In this document: one piece after another, positions 12,853-23,320 of the stretch
How the letters are laid out: each line of letters starts with the position of its first letter
How positions within the stretch are numbered: the first letter of the stretch is position 1
Assembly (NCBI GenBank): GCA_023052935.1
Contig: CM041293.1
Span: 150,234,968 to 150,298,967 of the forward strand
Reading direction: 5' to 3'
DNA: 64,000 nucleotides
DNA from: Piezodorus guildinii
Taxonomy: Eukaryota; Arthropoda; Insecta; Hemiptera; Pentatomidae
The notes under the pieces: generated by a model
What the model saw: only the letters and a program-made list of their open reading frames with translations
Told to the model about the DNA's origin: nothing
The model's database searches: none
Program-made: the position numbers and the translations under genes

Positions 12853-13639
12853 TATCATAGCAAAATCTATTGTCATCGGTGAATGTAGGTACACAATATC
12901 TAATCTCTTTAGAGGATTTTAAGTTGAAAAAGGAAAGAAATATTTGTCCTTTCAGAGAATGCCCTGAGTAGAGCACACAGAGGGGTAGTTGCCATGTCCA
13001 GCTAGATATAAATTTATGGAAGAGCTAAAAGAAATAATAAGGTTAGGAGCTGGGGGGGCTGCGATGTGTCTCCATTCTCCTCCTCCCATCTCTAGCAACA
13101 TCTTCTCAACTATATTTCTTCTTCTTTGTAATTAGGATATTGCGAAAAAAAAATATGGAAAAAACATATAATAGTTTTTCTGGAGAAGAATGAAATTATA
13201 AAATTAGCCTGAAGAGCTGAACTTTGTTTCAATGATATTCTTTATTAAAAAATTCCATATCCCGTTATTGCAAAAATTACAATCTTATTTATTTACTTAT
13301 ACTTTGTCAAGCATACATTTTTCTTTATTATTTTTCTTTAATCTTCGTCATAAACTAGAGAACTTTACGTCTAATGTTCCATGCTTATTATATGATTAAT
13401 GTGATTCCCAAGCTGGTATTGAATATTAAATATAACTTTATTTGAAAAAGGCGATGTCTTGTACAAATTATATACATGAAATCCAAAAAGAATCTCAATC
13501 CGAAGTACAATAATTTCAGTCTAGAACTTTTTCATAAAATAATCAAAACCAAAACTACCGTTACACATTCGTATAGAAACGTCGGGAAAACAATAGTTTT
13601 ATAAATTCTAGCTTTTAATTTTTTTTTATTTATTGAAAC
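12853..13639. other. AT-rich spacer, nothing recognised
   Basis: A GC-richer patch at 13000-13100 (ggagctgggggggctgcgat) has no identifiable product. Confidence 0.45.
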
Positions 13640-14045
13640 ACCCAGCTAAGTAATTTCACAACTGAATAATAACCAGCATTTCCCGCTTTAACCTTTACTT
13701 TATTTTCGAACTTTATTACTTCAGGATTTCATTTTTTCTCTTTATCATAGAACCTGAATACTCAAATTTCTTCTGATATATCAATATCACCCAGATAGTC
13801 ACCACCATCTACCACGAACCATATATTTCGTCTTATATATTTATTTAAAGTCTTATCTATTTGCCGGTTATCATTTTGTATAATCCTTTAGTCTTCCCCA
13901 AACAGTATCAAATCATGACGAACTTCAGAACCGAAATTTTACCAATCAGAATTAAACATTTCTAGGTATGCATCACCTTTTTTATGACATATCTTAGTGC
14001 TAAATTAAGTACAACAGGTGAAAAGGAGTCACCTTGTTTTACTCA
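13640..14045 (-). mobile_element. RTE-like LINE reverse transcriptase remnant
   Basis: The minus strand gives VKQGDSFSPVVLNLALRYVI at about 13983-14045 and, further on in another frame, KVKAGNAGYYSVVKLLS at about 13645-13700. These are typical of the RT and post-RT region of RTE-type LINEs. Stops and frameshifts throughout show that it is old. Confidence 0.65.
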
Positions 14046-14158
14046 CGATCGTAGCCTGAATTTCTCAGAGTAATTATGACCGGATTCTAGCTTTATTGAA
14101 TGATTCAATAGAAAGAATATATTTTAAAAAATAGAAGAAGTATAAAAAATAAAATAAA

Positions 14159-14905
14159 AAATCAGTTGCGGGCAACACTGACTTTCCCCTACCTTGACTG
14201 ATAAAATCAAGTTAAAACTATTGATATACTTCAATTTGAAAAATATTCAAAGTTGATTTTAATAAAACGTGTATTCATTTTCGTTGGAAATGAACTAAAT
14301 ATGATTTAGATTAAATAATATAACTATATTAAATTGTTAATCAGTAATACATTTATTCCCCATAAGCCACTTTATATAACTTTCTACAACTCTGTGTGTC
14401 ATACAATATTTTTTCCAAAATATTACGTTAAAAAATAGTGTTTCTCTTTTATCCTATATTTGATCATCAAATTCGTCCAACTTGTATTTATTGTTATTAA
14501 CTTGTTATTTAGCCGTCCTTCATCAATTTCATTAAGATGATATGGTTAATCTTTTGGAATGTTCAAAATTAAAGGTAGTTTAGAAGTAGAACATTTAAAA
14601 TATCGTATATAGTATTTAAGCCCTGTCAGACTATTTCAATCAGAATGAAACCTACATTATATTAAAGCCCATAAAATTTAGCATTAATATAGCGAGTTTA
14701 ATTAACATCGTTATAGCCGTTTCTGTGAAAATGATAATAAGGTTCGGAATTGTATAGCATAAATTGGCTCTTCTGGTTCACCGATCTTGTTGGATAAGTT
14801 ATGGTAACATCAATGGTATTTACGCTTATTAAATATAAAATTTCAGTTCAATTTAACTTATTGTTTTTGAGCTATATATATCCTAGATAAATTAGAGTAA
14901 AAAAA
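14159..14905 (-). repeat. Family X repeat, variant copy
   Basis: Starts aatcagttgcgggcaacact and holds the family body. The CA stretch is missing and the element ends at gctatatatatcctag. Confidence 0.78.
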
Positions 14906-15178
14906 AAAAAAGGCAACAGTTAAAGCAATTCGTTTCTGTAAATATAATTTATCCACAATATTAATTAGCCTTAGTTAAATTTATTTTTCATTGAAATATT
15001 TTACATTCACTTACCTACACACGGAATTATAGCAAGGGAAAGTATAGCGATGGAGAAAAATTTTCGAATTCCAGTTTTCAACGGAAATACACGTTTTAGG
15101 GTCCCCTAAGTCCAAATAACCAAGTCACGAAAAAAGGTGTGTGTGTGTGTGTGTGGTAAGTGTAGCGAAAAACGAAAA
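14640..15178. repeat. Segmental repeat unit B
   Basis: A third direct version. It shares the linker and both flanks, but has a deletion across the CA stretch (at about 14875-14880). Confidence 0.8.
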
Positions 15179-16155
15179 TACATAATATTGAAGGCCATTA
15201 AATTTCACAGTAATACAGCGAGTTTAATAAACATCGTTATAGCCGTTTCTGAGAAAATGTTAATAAGGTTCAGAATTGTATAGTATAAATTGGCTCTTCT
15301 GGTTCACCGATCTTGTTGGATAAGTTACGGTAACATCAATGGTATTTACGATTATTAAATATAAAATTTCAGTTAAATTTAATTTATTGTTTTTGAGCTA
15401 AACTTATCATAAACACACATAGACACTTTTTGTTATAGAATCAGTTGACCCTAAATCGTTATTTCCGGTGAACAATCTAATTCAAAAACTTTCACGAAAG
15501 CAATAAATTCGCTTCCTATATATTTCATATATATTCTAGGTAGATTAAAGTAAAAAAAAGGCAACAGTTAAAGCAATTCGTTTCTGTAAATATAATTTAT
15601 CCACAATATTAATTAGCCTTAGTTAAATTTATTTTTCATTGAAATATTTTACTTTCACTTACCTACATACGGAATTATAGTAAGGGAAAGTGTAGGGATC
15701 GTGAAAATTTTTGAATTCCAGTTTTCAACGGAAATACACGTTTTAGGGTCCCCGAGTCCAAATAACAAAGTCACGAAAAAAGGTGGTGTGTGTGTGGTAA
15801 GTGTAGTGAAAAACAAAAAGACGGAACTGAAATTTCATATTTAAGAAAACTATACGCCCGATATCTTACAGAAACTTTTACATCAAAATCAGCTTACCGG
15901 AAGATCTACTTCATACTCGTTATCGATAAGATCAAAATCGTTAGTTAATATGAAATTTCATTATCGTGCGACTTATCGTTTTTGCGCACACACACGGACG
16001 GATGGACGGACACACAGACACAAAGACCTTTTTTCGATACTTGGTTATTTGGACTCAGGAGACCCTAAAACGTGTATTCCCATCGAAAACTGGAATTCGA
16101 AAATTTTCACTATGCGTTCTAATACTAAATATTTGATATATAGGTAAAGTGAAAG
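15000..16155. repeat. Chain of four partial family X copies in alternating orientation
   Basis: Pieces at 15000-15178 (plus), 15179-15560 (minus), 15650-15915 (plus) and 15930-16155 (minus). The joints fall at the GT/CA stretch or in the body, so each pair looks like the two outer parts of a copy joined head to head. Confidence 0.75.
15179..15915. repeat. Segmental repeat unit C
   Basis: A direct duplicate of unit A at 11490-12240, with few substitutions. Both include the linker aggcaacagttaaagcaatt and aattatagtaagggaaagt. Confidence 0.85.
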
Positions 16156-16671
16156 AAAAATATTTGCCTGTTGAATTTAATTTGATAAAACTTCCTATTT
16201 GAGTAAACCCAGTTCAAGGCGGATAACAGTAGCGTTAGAAGATAATTTAGCCGAAGATAATCAAGGAGCAAGGTGTAAATAGAATAATGCCCCATAAAGC
16301 CGCACATAAGCAAACTTAGATTACTTACTGCTTTGGGTGTAATAAGCCCGGCAAGTAGGGGATGATGCCGGGGAGTTTTACTGCCTAAGTAGTTACTTAA
16401 AATGTCTTGTTAAAGTCTACGGCCTTGAGGGAAGGGCTACGTATCATCATTACTCTTCATACCGGATCTCTTACTTTTACAGGCACGTGAATTTAATCTG
16501 GAAGTTACAAGTAGTTGTAACAAAGGCTAGTTATTCGGGTGTTTAGAATGTTAAAGGATACAAACCTGGTATATTCAACTTTTAAAACCCTAAACACATC
16601 CATAACTTATTACTTTCGCTTACTTATTTATGTAATAAGTAAGCGCAAGTAAAATCATCAAAAAATATTAT

Positions 16672-17092
16672 TGCTCCTTTTTAGCCCGTTCCACTGCCTT
16701 ATGGAATACTCTACCTTCAAACATCCGCCATGCTCCTTCTGTATCATCGTTTAAATCCCTCCTCTTTCAATACTACATTTCTCGTCAGTCTGATGTAAGC
16801 TAAGTTTTATTATACCAACTTATGTAAGGTGAATGTTACTCTAATGCACTTACTTTAATGAGATGTAAAAGTTACATTTTATGTTTATTCTTATTTATTT
16901 ATTTCTAGAAGTTGTAAATAGAGATGACACTATGGCCCTTTCTTCCTTTTTCTCTTTTCATTCTTGTGTTATTTAATTGTAGTTACATTTTGTTTTTGGC
17001 CAGTTATAATTTATTTTGTCCATAATTGTTATTATTAAGGGACATTGTCCCAGAATAAAGTTTTTTTTTCTATTCTATTCTATTCTAATTTG
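16672..17092 (+). mobile_element. CR1/L2-like LINE 3' end with (TTCTA)n tail
   Basis: Reads ARSTALWNTLPSNIRHAPSV and SSFKSLLFQYY to a stop at about 16802. This is the typical C-terminal LWNxLPxxIR...SxxxFKxxL pattern of CR1/L2-group LINEs. The 3' UTR ends in gggacattgtcccagaataaa and a (TTCTA)n microsatellite instead of poly(A). Confidence 0.7.
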
Positions 17093-17428
17093 CAGTAAGG
17101 AAAAGTATTTAGATTTTGAAATTTTTTTAATTCCAGTTTTCTCTGAAAATGCGCGTTTTAGGGTCACTTAAATCCAAATGACCAACTCCCGCAAAAACGG
17201 GTTTGTAGGCTAAGTCTAGCACGAAAAAAAAAGTCGTACGAAACTAAAATTTCATATTTGAGAGAACTACAATTTAACTATAATATACTGTTATAAATTT
17301 AAAACATATGTTTTCAAAGAAAATGAATATATTTCTTTAAAATTTTTTTACTTTCACTAAGCTATATTCTAACTTGGTTTAATAGTAATTCATTCGATTT
17401 TAACAACCGAGGTAAGTAAACCAGACTT
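17092..17428 (+). repeat. Family X repeat, internally deleted
   Basis: Has aattccagttttctctgaaa and gcgttttagggtca at the left and acaaccgaggtaagtaaacc at the right, with most of the middle lost. Confidence 0.7.
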
Positions 17429-17636
17429 TTTTTTAGTGCTGATTCTTATATGCAATTTTAACTTACTCTTGTATGTAAAATTTTTTATTTTTTTAATTGG
17501 TGGCATGTGTGCACCGCTACCTAACAAGTCTATTGTGCTCCAGAGTCTAGGGTATTTATTCAAGTTAGAAAATAATTTCTGTTCCCAAGATTACATTCGT
17601 TAACAACTTTCGATCTCGTAGTGTGGGCTCAAATAT

Positions 17637-18094
17637 TTTTTTTTTTATTTATTTTATTTTTTTTTTTTTTTTTTTTAACTTTTATTTATTTAGAAATAAT
17701 ACAATCTGCCACAATCTTGGGCAATAAGTATTAGTGATATTAGAATTCATTCATTCCTTATGTACACAAAATAAAGAAATAAAAATAAATGAATACAAAA
17801 TAAACAGAAATAAATAAAATATAAAGATAAAAAGAAAAAAAAAATAATAATAATAATCTTGGACACATTCATACATATATATACAATATTTACATACTGC
17901 CCCTGGGAACTCCGAATTAAACCCCGACGCCCACAAGTGGGCGTCGGGGTCCAAGGCTAGGAGATCCCAGCGCCTCTCAGTCAGTCGCGTCACCGGTCTA
18001 ATAAGCCAGTGGAGACTGAGAGAGGGCGCTAGAGCCACAGACTCTCAGGCATGAGTGGAGAAGCTGGCCATTGCCAACACTCAGCATTGCTTAG
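17637..18094 (-). other. LINE-A 3' UTR and A-rich tail
   Basis: Region after the ORF2 stop on the minus strand. It has a GC-rich segment (about 17900-18090) that recurs in the copies at 53104-54000 and 28905-29470, then AT-rich sequence and an A-rich tail next to the target-site duplication. Confidence 0.85.
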
Positions 18095-20770
18095 TTATAA
18101 GAGATCTCTAGGCCACTGCCGTTTCAACCTACGAGGAGGGTTATAGGGATGGCTGGAGCTAGATAGGGATTGGGATAAAGGATTAGGAAGGTGAGTTAGC
18201 CTCTGGTGGAAGTTTAGGAATTTAGATGGGATTATATCGAGGACAAATGGGATATTCAGATCATTGTGTAAGGTCTTGTTTGTAACATAATAGGGAGCAT
18301 TGACTATTGTTCTAAGGACTTTGGACTGAAAGGATTGGATACGCCTGATGTTCGAAAATTTAGTTGTCCCCCACAGTTCGAGTCCGTAGGTCCATATCGG
18401 TTTTAGAATCGTCTTGTAAATTAATAGTTTATTAGCAACAGAAAGTTTTGATGTTCTGTTTAGTAGTCTATATAGTTGGCCGTATCGTCTGTTGAGTTCT
18501 TGTCGTTTAAGTCGAGTGTGTGGGTTCCACGTTAGTCTTTTGTCTAGTAAGAATCCCAGATACCGGACTGTGTCAGAGCAGGGAAGGGGTATGGAGTTAA
18601 AATTGACTTGTGGACAGGATCTGCGGCGAAGGGTAAAGGTGATGTGCTTACATTTGGATTCATTAATTTTGATACGCCAATTAGCGCACCAAAATTCAAT
18701 CAAGGATAGATGTCTTTGTAGATAGGAAGATGCAATTTCGGGATCTGATTGGGTTGATAAAATGGCAGTATCGTCGGCAAAAGTTGCTAAGAAGGTATCA
18801 GGATCCGTAGGTATGTCAGCTGTAAATAGGAGATAGAGGACAGGACCTAGGACACTGCCTTGAGGTACACCAGCCTCGATCAGGTAACTATTGGAAAATT
18901 CTGAACCAGAGCGGACTCTGAAGGAACGGTTTGAAAGGTAGGATTGTAGGATTAGATATAAGGATTGGGGTAAATGGGTTTTTAGTTTGAAAAGCAAGCC
19001 ATCGTGCCAGACCCGGTCGAATGCCTGAGCAACGTCCAGAAAGGCACCAGTGCAATATTGCTTGTTTTCAAGTGCAAAGGATATATGGTCAACCACTCGT
19101 AGGCCTTGTTGTACAGTGGAGTGCTGTGAGCGGAATCCGAACTGGTGGAAAGGAATTTCAATTAACTGTAGGATACGCTTGAGAAGGATTTTTTCAAAGA
19201 TTTTTGAAAGGATCGGAAGGAGACTAATAGGCCTATAGGATGAGGTGTTGTTGGGAGGTTTACCAGGTTTGGGAAAAAGGAGAATGATGGAGTGTTTCCA
19301 CACCAAAGGAAAGTGGGTTGTACGGAGGATACTATTATAGAGGTAGGTAAGGAATATAATTGCTTTTTGGGGCAGTTGACGAAGGATCTTAGAATTGAGG
19401 AGGTCGTAGCCAGGAGCTTTTCGAGGTTTTAGTTTCTTTATAAGGAATTTGACCTCAGAGGGGTTAATAGCTTTAGGGGGTGGAGAAAGAGGAATTGGAG
19501 AGGAGAGGAATTCCTTTACGTTAGCTGTATGGGCAGGATTGAGCTCGGGGTGTGGGATAAAAACTTTAGAAAGGTATTTGGCAAATTCTTCCGCTCTAGT
19601 CTCATCCGACGAAGCCCAGGATCCATCTTCACGTCGGATGGGATGGGAGATGAACTGGTATTTAAGAACTTTTTTGGTTACTTTCCAGAGGGAATTGTCG
19701 CAGATAGATAGTGAAGAAAGATAGGAATTGTAGGATTGGGATCGAAAGGTATCTAATTTCTTTTTAGCTAATTTGGTGTAATAATTGTAGGATTTACGAT
19801 CGTCTGGGTGCCTGGTTCTTTGCCAGAGGGTTCTAGAGCGTCGTTTGGTATGGATTAGATCTAGGAGGTTTTGGGGTATAGGATTCTTCTGGTAATATTT
19901 TGGGGAAGGAGAAGGTGAAGATGCATTCCAGGCTGCTTGTTGGATAAGGGTAGTAAAGGAATCAACTGCATCATCAAGATCTTGTGGAGATTTGAGGGAT
20001 ACTCTGAGGTCTATTCCATCCGTTATTATTTCGCGGAAGAGGTTCCAATTAACTGGGCCTCTTAGGAATGATGGTGGAGGGAGTTTGGGAATAGGAGATA
20101 ATGAGAGAGTTAGGGTAAGAGGGCTATGATCGGAGGAAAGGTCATCGAGCCGGGAAACGGAATGATTTAAAGGTCCCAGCCCTTTGTGGATAAAATAATC
20201 GAGGAGGTCGGGGTTACGGTGAGGATCAGTAGGCCAATAGGTAGGGGAATCGGGGGAGAGGATATTACAGTGAGTGGAATAGAGTGCAGACAGCAATGTT
20301 CGCCCGCGAGAATTTGTAGTTCTGGCTCCCCATTGCTGGTGTTTGGCATTTAAGTCCGCACCTATGAGGAAATGATGCCCTAAGGAATTAAGGAATAAAT
20401 TAAATTGGATTTCGGAAATAGGTATTTTTGGAGGAGAGTATGCTGCAACTACTGTTATAGGAAAATGACGGGTTTGTATAATTACAGCAGTGGTTTGGAG
20501 GAAGTTATGGACTGGTAAGGGTAATAAATTATGGGAGAGGGAGCGATGGATGATGACAGCAGTGCCGGCATGAGCTGTTCCATCGGGATGGTTAGTTCGG
20601 TATATTTGGTAGTCTGGGATGTTGAATGATCGTTTGTTAGTTAGTCGTGTTTCAGTGATAAGAGCTACGTCAATACGTTTGTCGTGTAGTAATAAAGTTA
20701 GTTCATTAATATGATTTCGAACACCATTCGCATTCCAGAGGAGAATGGAAATGGAGTTGGGTGGAATCAT
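18095..20770 (-). CDS. LINE-A ORF2, endonuclease and reverse transcriptase (891 aa)
   Basis: An intact 891-codon ORF. Residues about 8-225 form an APE-type endonuclease with WNANG at 12-16, the catalytic Glu in ITETRL at 40, GADLNAKHQQWG at 137-148 and SDH at 213-215. The RT spans about 440-720, with KAPGYD, SYRPISLLPILSKIFEK, HQFGFRSQHST, LDVAQAFDRVWH (catalytic Asp 579), AGVPQGSVLGP and FADD at 664-667. The C-terminal part contains RYLGFLLDKRLTWNPHT and ends RLKRQWPRDLL. No RNase H domain is visible. In this family the protein nicks the target and primes reverse transcription there. All key residues I can check are present, so it may still be functional. Confidence 0.95.
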   Translation of the reverse strand: MIPPNSISILLWNANGVRNHINELTLLLHDKRIDVALITETRLTNKRSFNIPDYQIYRTNHPDGTAHAGTAVIIHRSLSHNLLPLPVHNFLQTTAVIIQTRHFPITVVAAYSPPKIPISEIQFNLFLNSLGHHFLIGADLNAKHQQWGARTTNSRGRTLLSALYSTHCNILSPDSPTYWPTDPHRNPDLLDYFIHKGLGPLNHSVSRLDDLSSDHSPLTLTLSLSPIPKLPPPSFLRGPVNWNLFREIITDGIDLRVSLKSPQDLDDAVDSFTTLIQQAAWNASSPSPSPKYYQKNPIPQNLLDLIHTKRRSRTLWQRTRHPDDRKSYNYYTKLAKKKLDTFRSQSYNSYLSSLSICDNSLWKVTKKVLKYQFISHPIRREDGSWASSDETRAEEFAKYLSKVFIPHPELNPAHTANVKEFLSSPIPLSPPPKAINPSEVKFLIKKLKPRKAPGYDLLNSKILRQLPQKAIIFLTYLYNSILRTTHFPLVWKHSIILLFPKPGKPPNNTSSYRPISLLPILSKIFEKILLKRILQLIEIPFHQFGFRSQHSTVQQGLRVVDHISFALENKQYCTGAFLDVAQAFDRVWHDGLLFKLKTHLPQSLYLILQSYLSNRSFRVRSGSEFSNSYLIEAGVPQGSVLGPVLYLLFTADIPTDPDTFLATFADDTAILSTQSDPEIASSYLQRHLSLIEFWCANWRIKINESKCKHITFTLRRRSCPQVNFNSIPLPCSDTVRYLGFLLDKRLTWNPHTRLKRQELNRRYGQLYRLLNRTSKLSVANKLLIYKTILKPIWTYGLELWGTTKFSNIRRIQSFQSKVLRTIVNAPYYVTNKTLHNDLNIPFVLDIIPSKFLNFHQRLTHLPNPLSQSLSSSSHPYNPPRRLKRQWPRDLL

Positions 20771-22063
20771 TTAGGGCTTTTTCAAGGCAGGAATTAAATT
20801 TGATACTAGGTTTGTTAGGACTGATATCAGAGGCATAACTATTGATTTTATTTCTGAGATGAATGATGTCATTAAACTGGTGAGGTCTGTGACATTTGAT
20901 GGAGGAGGGATAGGAGAAATTTGATGCTGGGGAAGTTTTTGAGAATTAAAATTTTGAGGTGGTTGAGATTCAGGTTCGGGATGTTTGAGTGTATGTTGAA
21001 CCGGCGTGGCCTCACACAGAGTAGACTGGTCACCACCACCAAGTTGTTGGGCGAACGAAACTGTCGGGTCGACGAATTTTGATGGGTTTCTCCTCGGTCT
21101 AGTCTCCTCTTGGCGCTGGGGCTTCAGAAATCTTGACTTGAGATTCTTGTAAATCTCGCAGCCTTTGTAATTCGCCGGATGTCCCTTGTGGCACAGAGCG
21201 CAAACTGCTGGGATTATACGAGATTTATTGCACTGCTCAGACTTGTGCTGTTCACCACATTTAACACAGCGCGGTATGTGGTGGCAATACGTTTTCGTGT
21301 GGCCGTATGCTTGACAATTGTGGCATTGTATAATGTCTCTTTTCACATATGGCTTTTCAATCTTTACTCTCGTGTAATAGAGTTTTTCCAGTTCATAAAT
21401 TTTTTCTACTCCTGGAGATGGTTCTAAGTCCACAAAAAATAGAGGTAAAGGAATTTTACTCCTGTCACCTGATTCTTCTATAATATCTTTCATGACATTA
21501 GTTATCTGACGCACTTTGAACCCAAGAGACGTCAGTTCTTCCTTTATTTCCTCAGCTGGTGTAGAGGGGTGTAAATTTCTTATTACCACCCTTAATGCCC
21601 TCTCCTCTCTTAGCTGATACGTGTGAAAATCAGCTTTTGTTTCACTAAGATATTTTACTATTTTGCGGTACACATCAGCTGAATCGGGTGATATTTTTGT
21701 GTCATTGATACGTGTTAGACATGTGTAGCTTTTGCTATCAATGATTTTATTTAATTGGGTGCATAGGAGTTGAAAATTTCTTATATTTTTAACAAATATG
21801 GGAGGAGGGCGGGGATCTCTCGGTGTAGATTCTGATTCCATGACCTCTTTCTCGATATGGAGTACTTGGTAGGGGTTAGGAGTAAAAAAGGGAGATTCCT
21901 CAGTCATCCCTTGCGTTGAAGTCCCGGGTTGTGGTTCCTGTTCGTTAGAAGCAGCTGATGAAGGGGGCGTAGGGCGTTTGTTATTACGTCTTTGCCTTTG
22001 CTTGACCGGGGAAGCAGAAGAGCCAGCTGACCTGGAGCGTTTAATGCTTGCCTTTCCCGCCAT
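20771..22063 (-). CDS. LINE-A ORF1, gag-like nucleic-acid-binding protein
   Basis: An ORF of 430 codons when read from the ATG at 22063. An in-frame ATG at 22126 would add 21 residues, but they are mostly Phe from an A-rich stretch, so I prefer the MAGKASIKRS start. The N-terminal part is basic and Ser/Pro-rich. The middle, from about VVIRNLHPSTPAEEIKEEL, matches the PRE_C2HC associated domain of arthropod Jockey-like gag proteins. Three zinc knuckles follow: CHNCQAYGHTKTYC, CVKCGEQHKSEQC and CALCHKGHPANYKGC. The tail is Pro/Gln-rich and ends in a hydrophobic segment. In this family ORF1 coats the element RNA. The TAA stop is directly followed by the ATG of ORF2, which suggests termination-reinitiation. 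Confidence 0.9.
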   Translation of the reverse strand: MAGKASIKRSRSAGSSASPVKQRQRRNNKRPTPPSSAASNEQEPQPGTSTQGMTEESPFFTPNPYQVLHIEKEVMESESTPRDPRPPPIFVKNIRNFQLLCTQLNKIIDSKSYTCLTRINDTKISPDSADVYRKIVKYLSETKADFHTYQLREERALRVVIRNLHPSTPAEEIKEELTSLGFKVRQITNVMKDIIEESGDRSKIPLPLFFVDLEPSPGVEKIYELEKLYYTRVKIEKPYVKRDIIQCHNCQAYGHTKTYCHHIPRCVKCGEQHKSEQCNKSRIIPAVCALCHKGHPANYKGCEIYKNLKSRFLKPQRQEETRPRRNPSKFVDPTVSFAQQLGGGDQSTLCEATPVQHTLKHPEPESQPPQNFNSQKLPQHQISPIPPPSNVTDLTSLMTSFISEIKSIVMPLISVLTNLVSNLIPALKKP

Positions 22064-22479
22064 GACCTGGTGATAGTATCTCATTGATACATAAAAAAAA
22101 AAAAAACAAATAAAACAAAAAAACAAAAAAACAAAAAAAAAAAAAAATACGTCCGCGCGACCTTGACCTTGTCGTCCGGAGCGCGACGTGGCCCCTCCAG
22201 GGGTCAGTGGAAGACTGGCAAGCTGAGGAAGCTGAGTGGGGATCGCAATATGGCGAAAAAGATAAGGCTTCTCAGCTCTACTTCATACGACAACTAAGTA
22301 CTCGTAAATATTACTACTTACAGTCAGTAGGATTAGTCCATTGTTGACAACGAATGTTGTTGCACAATCACTAATTGTTTATATGTAATAAAAACAATTA
22401 TTACACACTAAAAACTGTTCATAAAGAAGAGACGATATAACGACGTATGTTAATGAACTAGCGCAAGCGCAGAACCCTC
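22064..22479 (-). promoter_or_regulatory. LINE-A 5' UTR with presumed internal promoter
   Basis: About 0.4 kb between the 5' target-site duplication and the ORF1 start. It includes an A-rich run (22090-22146) and a GC-rich block around 22150-22250. Jockey-type elements carry internal promoters here; I see no definite core motif. Confidence 0.55.
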
Positions 22480-22834
22480 GGGCTCAAATATAGTAATAAA
22501 TATATTACTAATGTCAAATCGAATTAAATACACGTTTCAAAGTCATCTGAGTTTAAATAAGTGCATGACGAAAGTCAAGAAGAACCAAAAAATGGAATCA
22601 AATTGACTTTTTTTTGTTAAATAGTTAGATGCCACATATATAACTGCAACTTTAAAAATAAAAATTTGAACATACTAAAAAAAAATTACGAATACAAAGA
22701 TCATTGCATTAATATTATCATTCAGCCATCACTAACTTATCTACATACATATAATCATTTATCTAGTTTGATACTCATCAGTAGTATATAAAACAATATA
22801 TTACGCTACGATAATTCCATAAATTAGAAATTAA

Positions 22835-23096
22835 CATGGCCGGAACTATAAGAAAAAAAATTATATAAATAAAAAAATTATAATAAAAAAATAAAATAAA
22901 ATGAAAAATTGGAATAAAATCAATAATTCAGAATGTGTCAATAAAAATAAATGAATAAACAATAAAAAAATAGAAGGAAAAATAAATAAATAAAAAGGAG
23001 AAAAAAAGATTTAAAAAATCTTTTACTACAAATTTATTCGGTGTTAATAACCAAGAGATTGAGCACCTATTCCAATACCTTAACCCTAACCCTAAC
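22835..23096 (-). repeat. Short repeat ending in CCCTAA units, copy 1
   Basis: gcacctattccaatacct followed by taaccctaaccctaac (23081-23096), with an A-rich body. It is the reverse of 33614-33757. Confidence 0.65.
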
Positions 23097-23104
23097 ATGA
23101 CCAC

Positions 23105-23320
23105 TACTTAAATGCCTCACAGCATCCTTCGAAGGCAGAAAAGGAGCTGGATGAGAGACCTCTCATAAACAGAAAACAAGAATCAAGCCAGGAATTGTAC
23201 CGCTGGATAGTACTCTATTAATCAACCCTACCACGTCTCAACATCAAAACCTACCCCCCTTGCATTCGCTGATTATCCATCAAGTTGACAGGTGTAAATA
23301 GAAACTTTAAGATAAAAAAA
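23105..23320 (+). mobile_element. LINE-C 3'-end fragment
   Basis: Reads LRRQKRSWMRDLS and then the family 3' UTR, with gctgattatccatcaagttg and an A-rich end. Confidence 0.7.

Larger units (their letters stand above)
17637..22479 (-). mobile_element. LINE-A: full-length Jockey-like non-LTR retrotransposon
   Basis: A 4.84-kb element on the minus strand bounded by a perfect 12-bp target-site duplication, gggctcaaatat, at 17625-17636 and 22480-22491. It has a 5' UTR of about 0.4 kb, ORF1 (gag-like with zinc knuckles), ORF2 (endonuclease plus reverse transcriptase), a 3' UTR, and an A-rich tail seen as a T-run at about 17637-17690. Both ORFs are open from end to end, so the insertion is recent or still competent. 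It lies in sense-opposite orientation to the dpr gene. The clade is inferred from architecture: an APE-type endonuclease, RT with a FADD box, no RNase H and a poly(A) end. Confidence 0.93.

Noticed and set aside
18492..19724. Several plus-strand open frames of 60-91 codons
   Set aside because: Antisense shadows of LINE-A ORF2.
22500..22620. Possible further family X copy next to LINE-A
   Set aside because: Only a few words (acacgttt, gagttaaat-like) match; too weak to support.
23081..23096. Telomere repeat
   Set aside because: Under three units of a hexamer, internal, and part of an interspersed repeat; not the insect TTAGG type.
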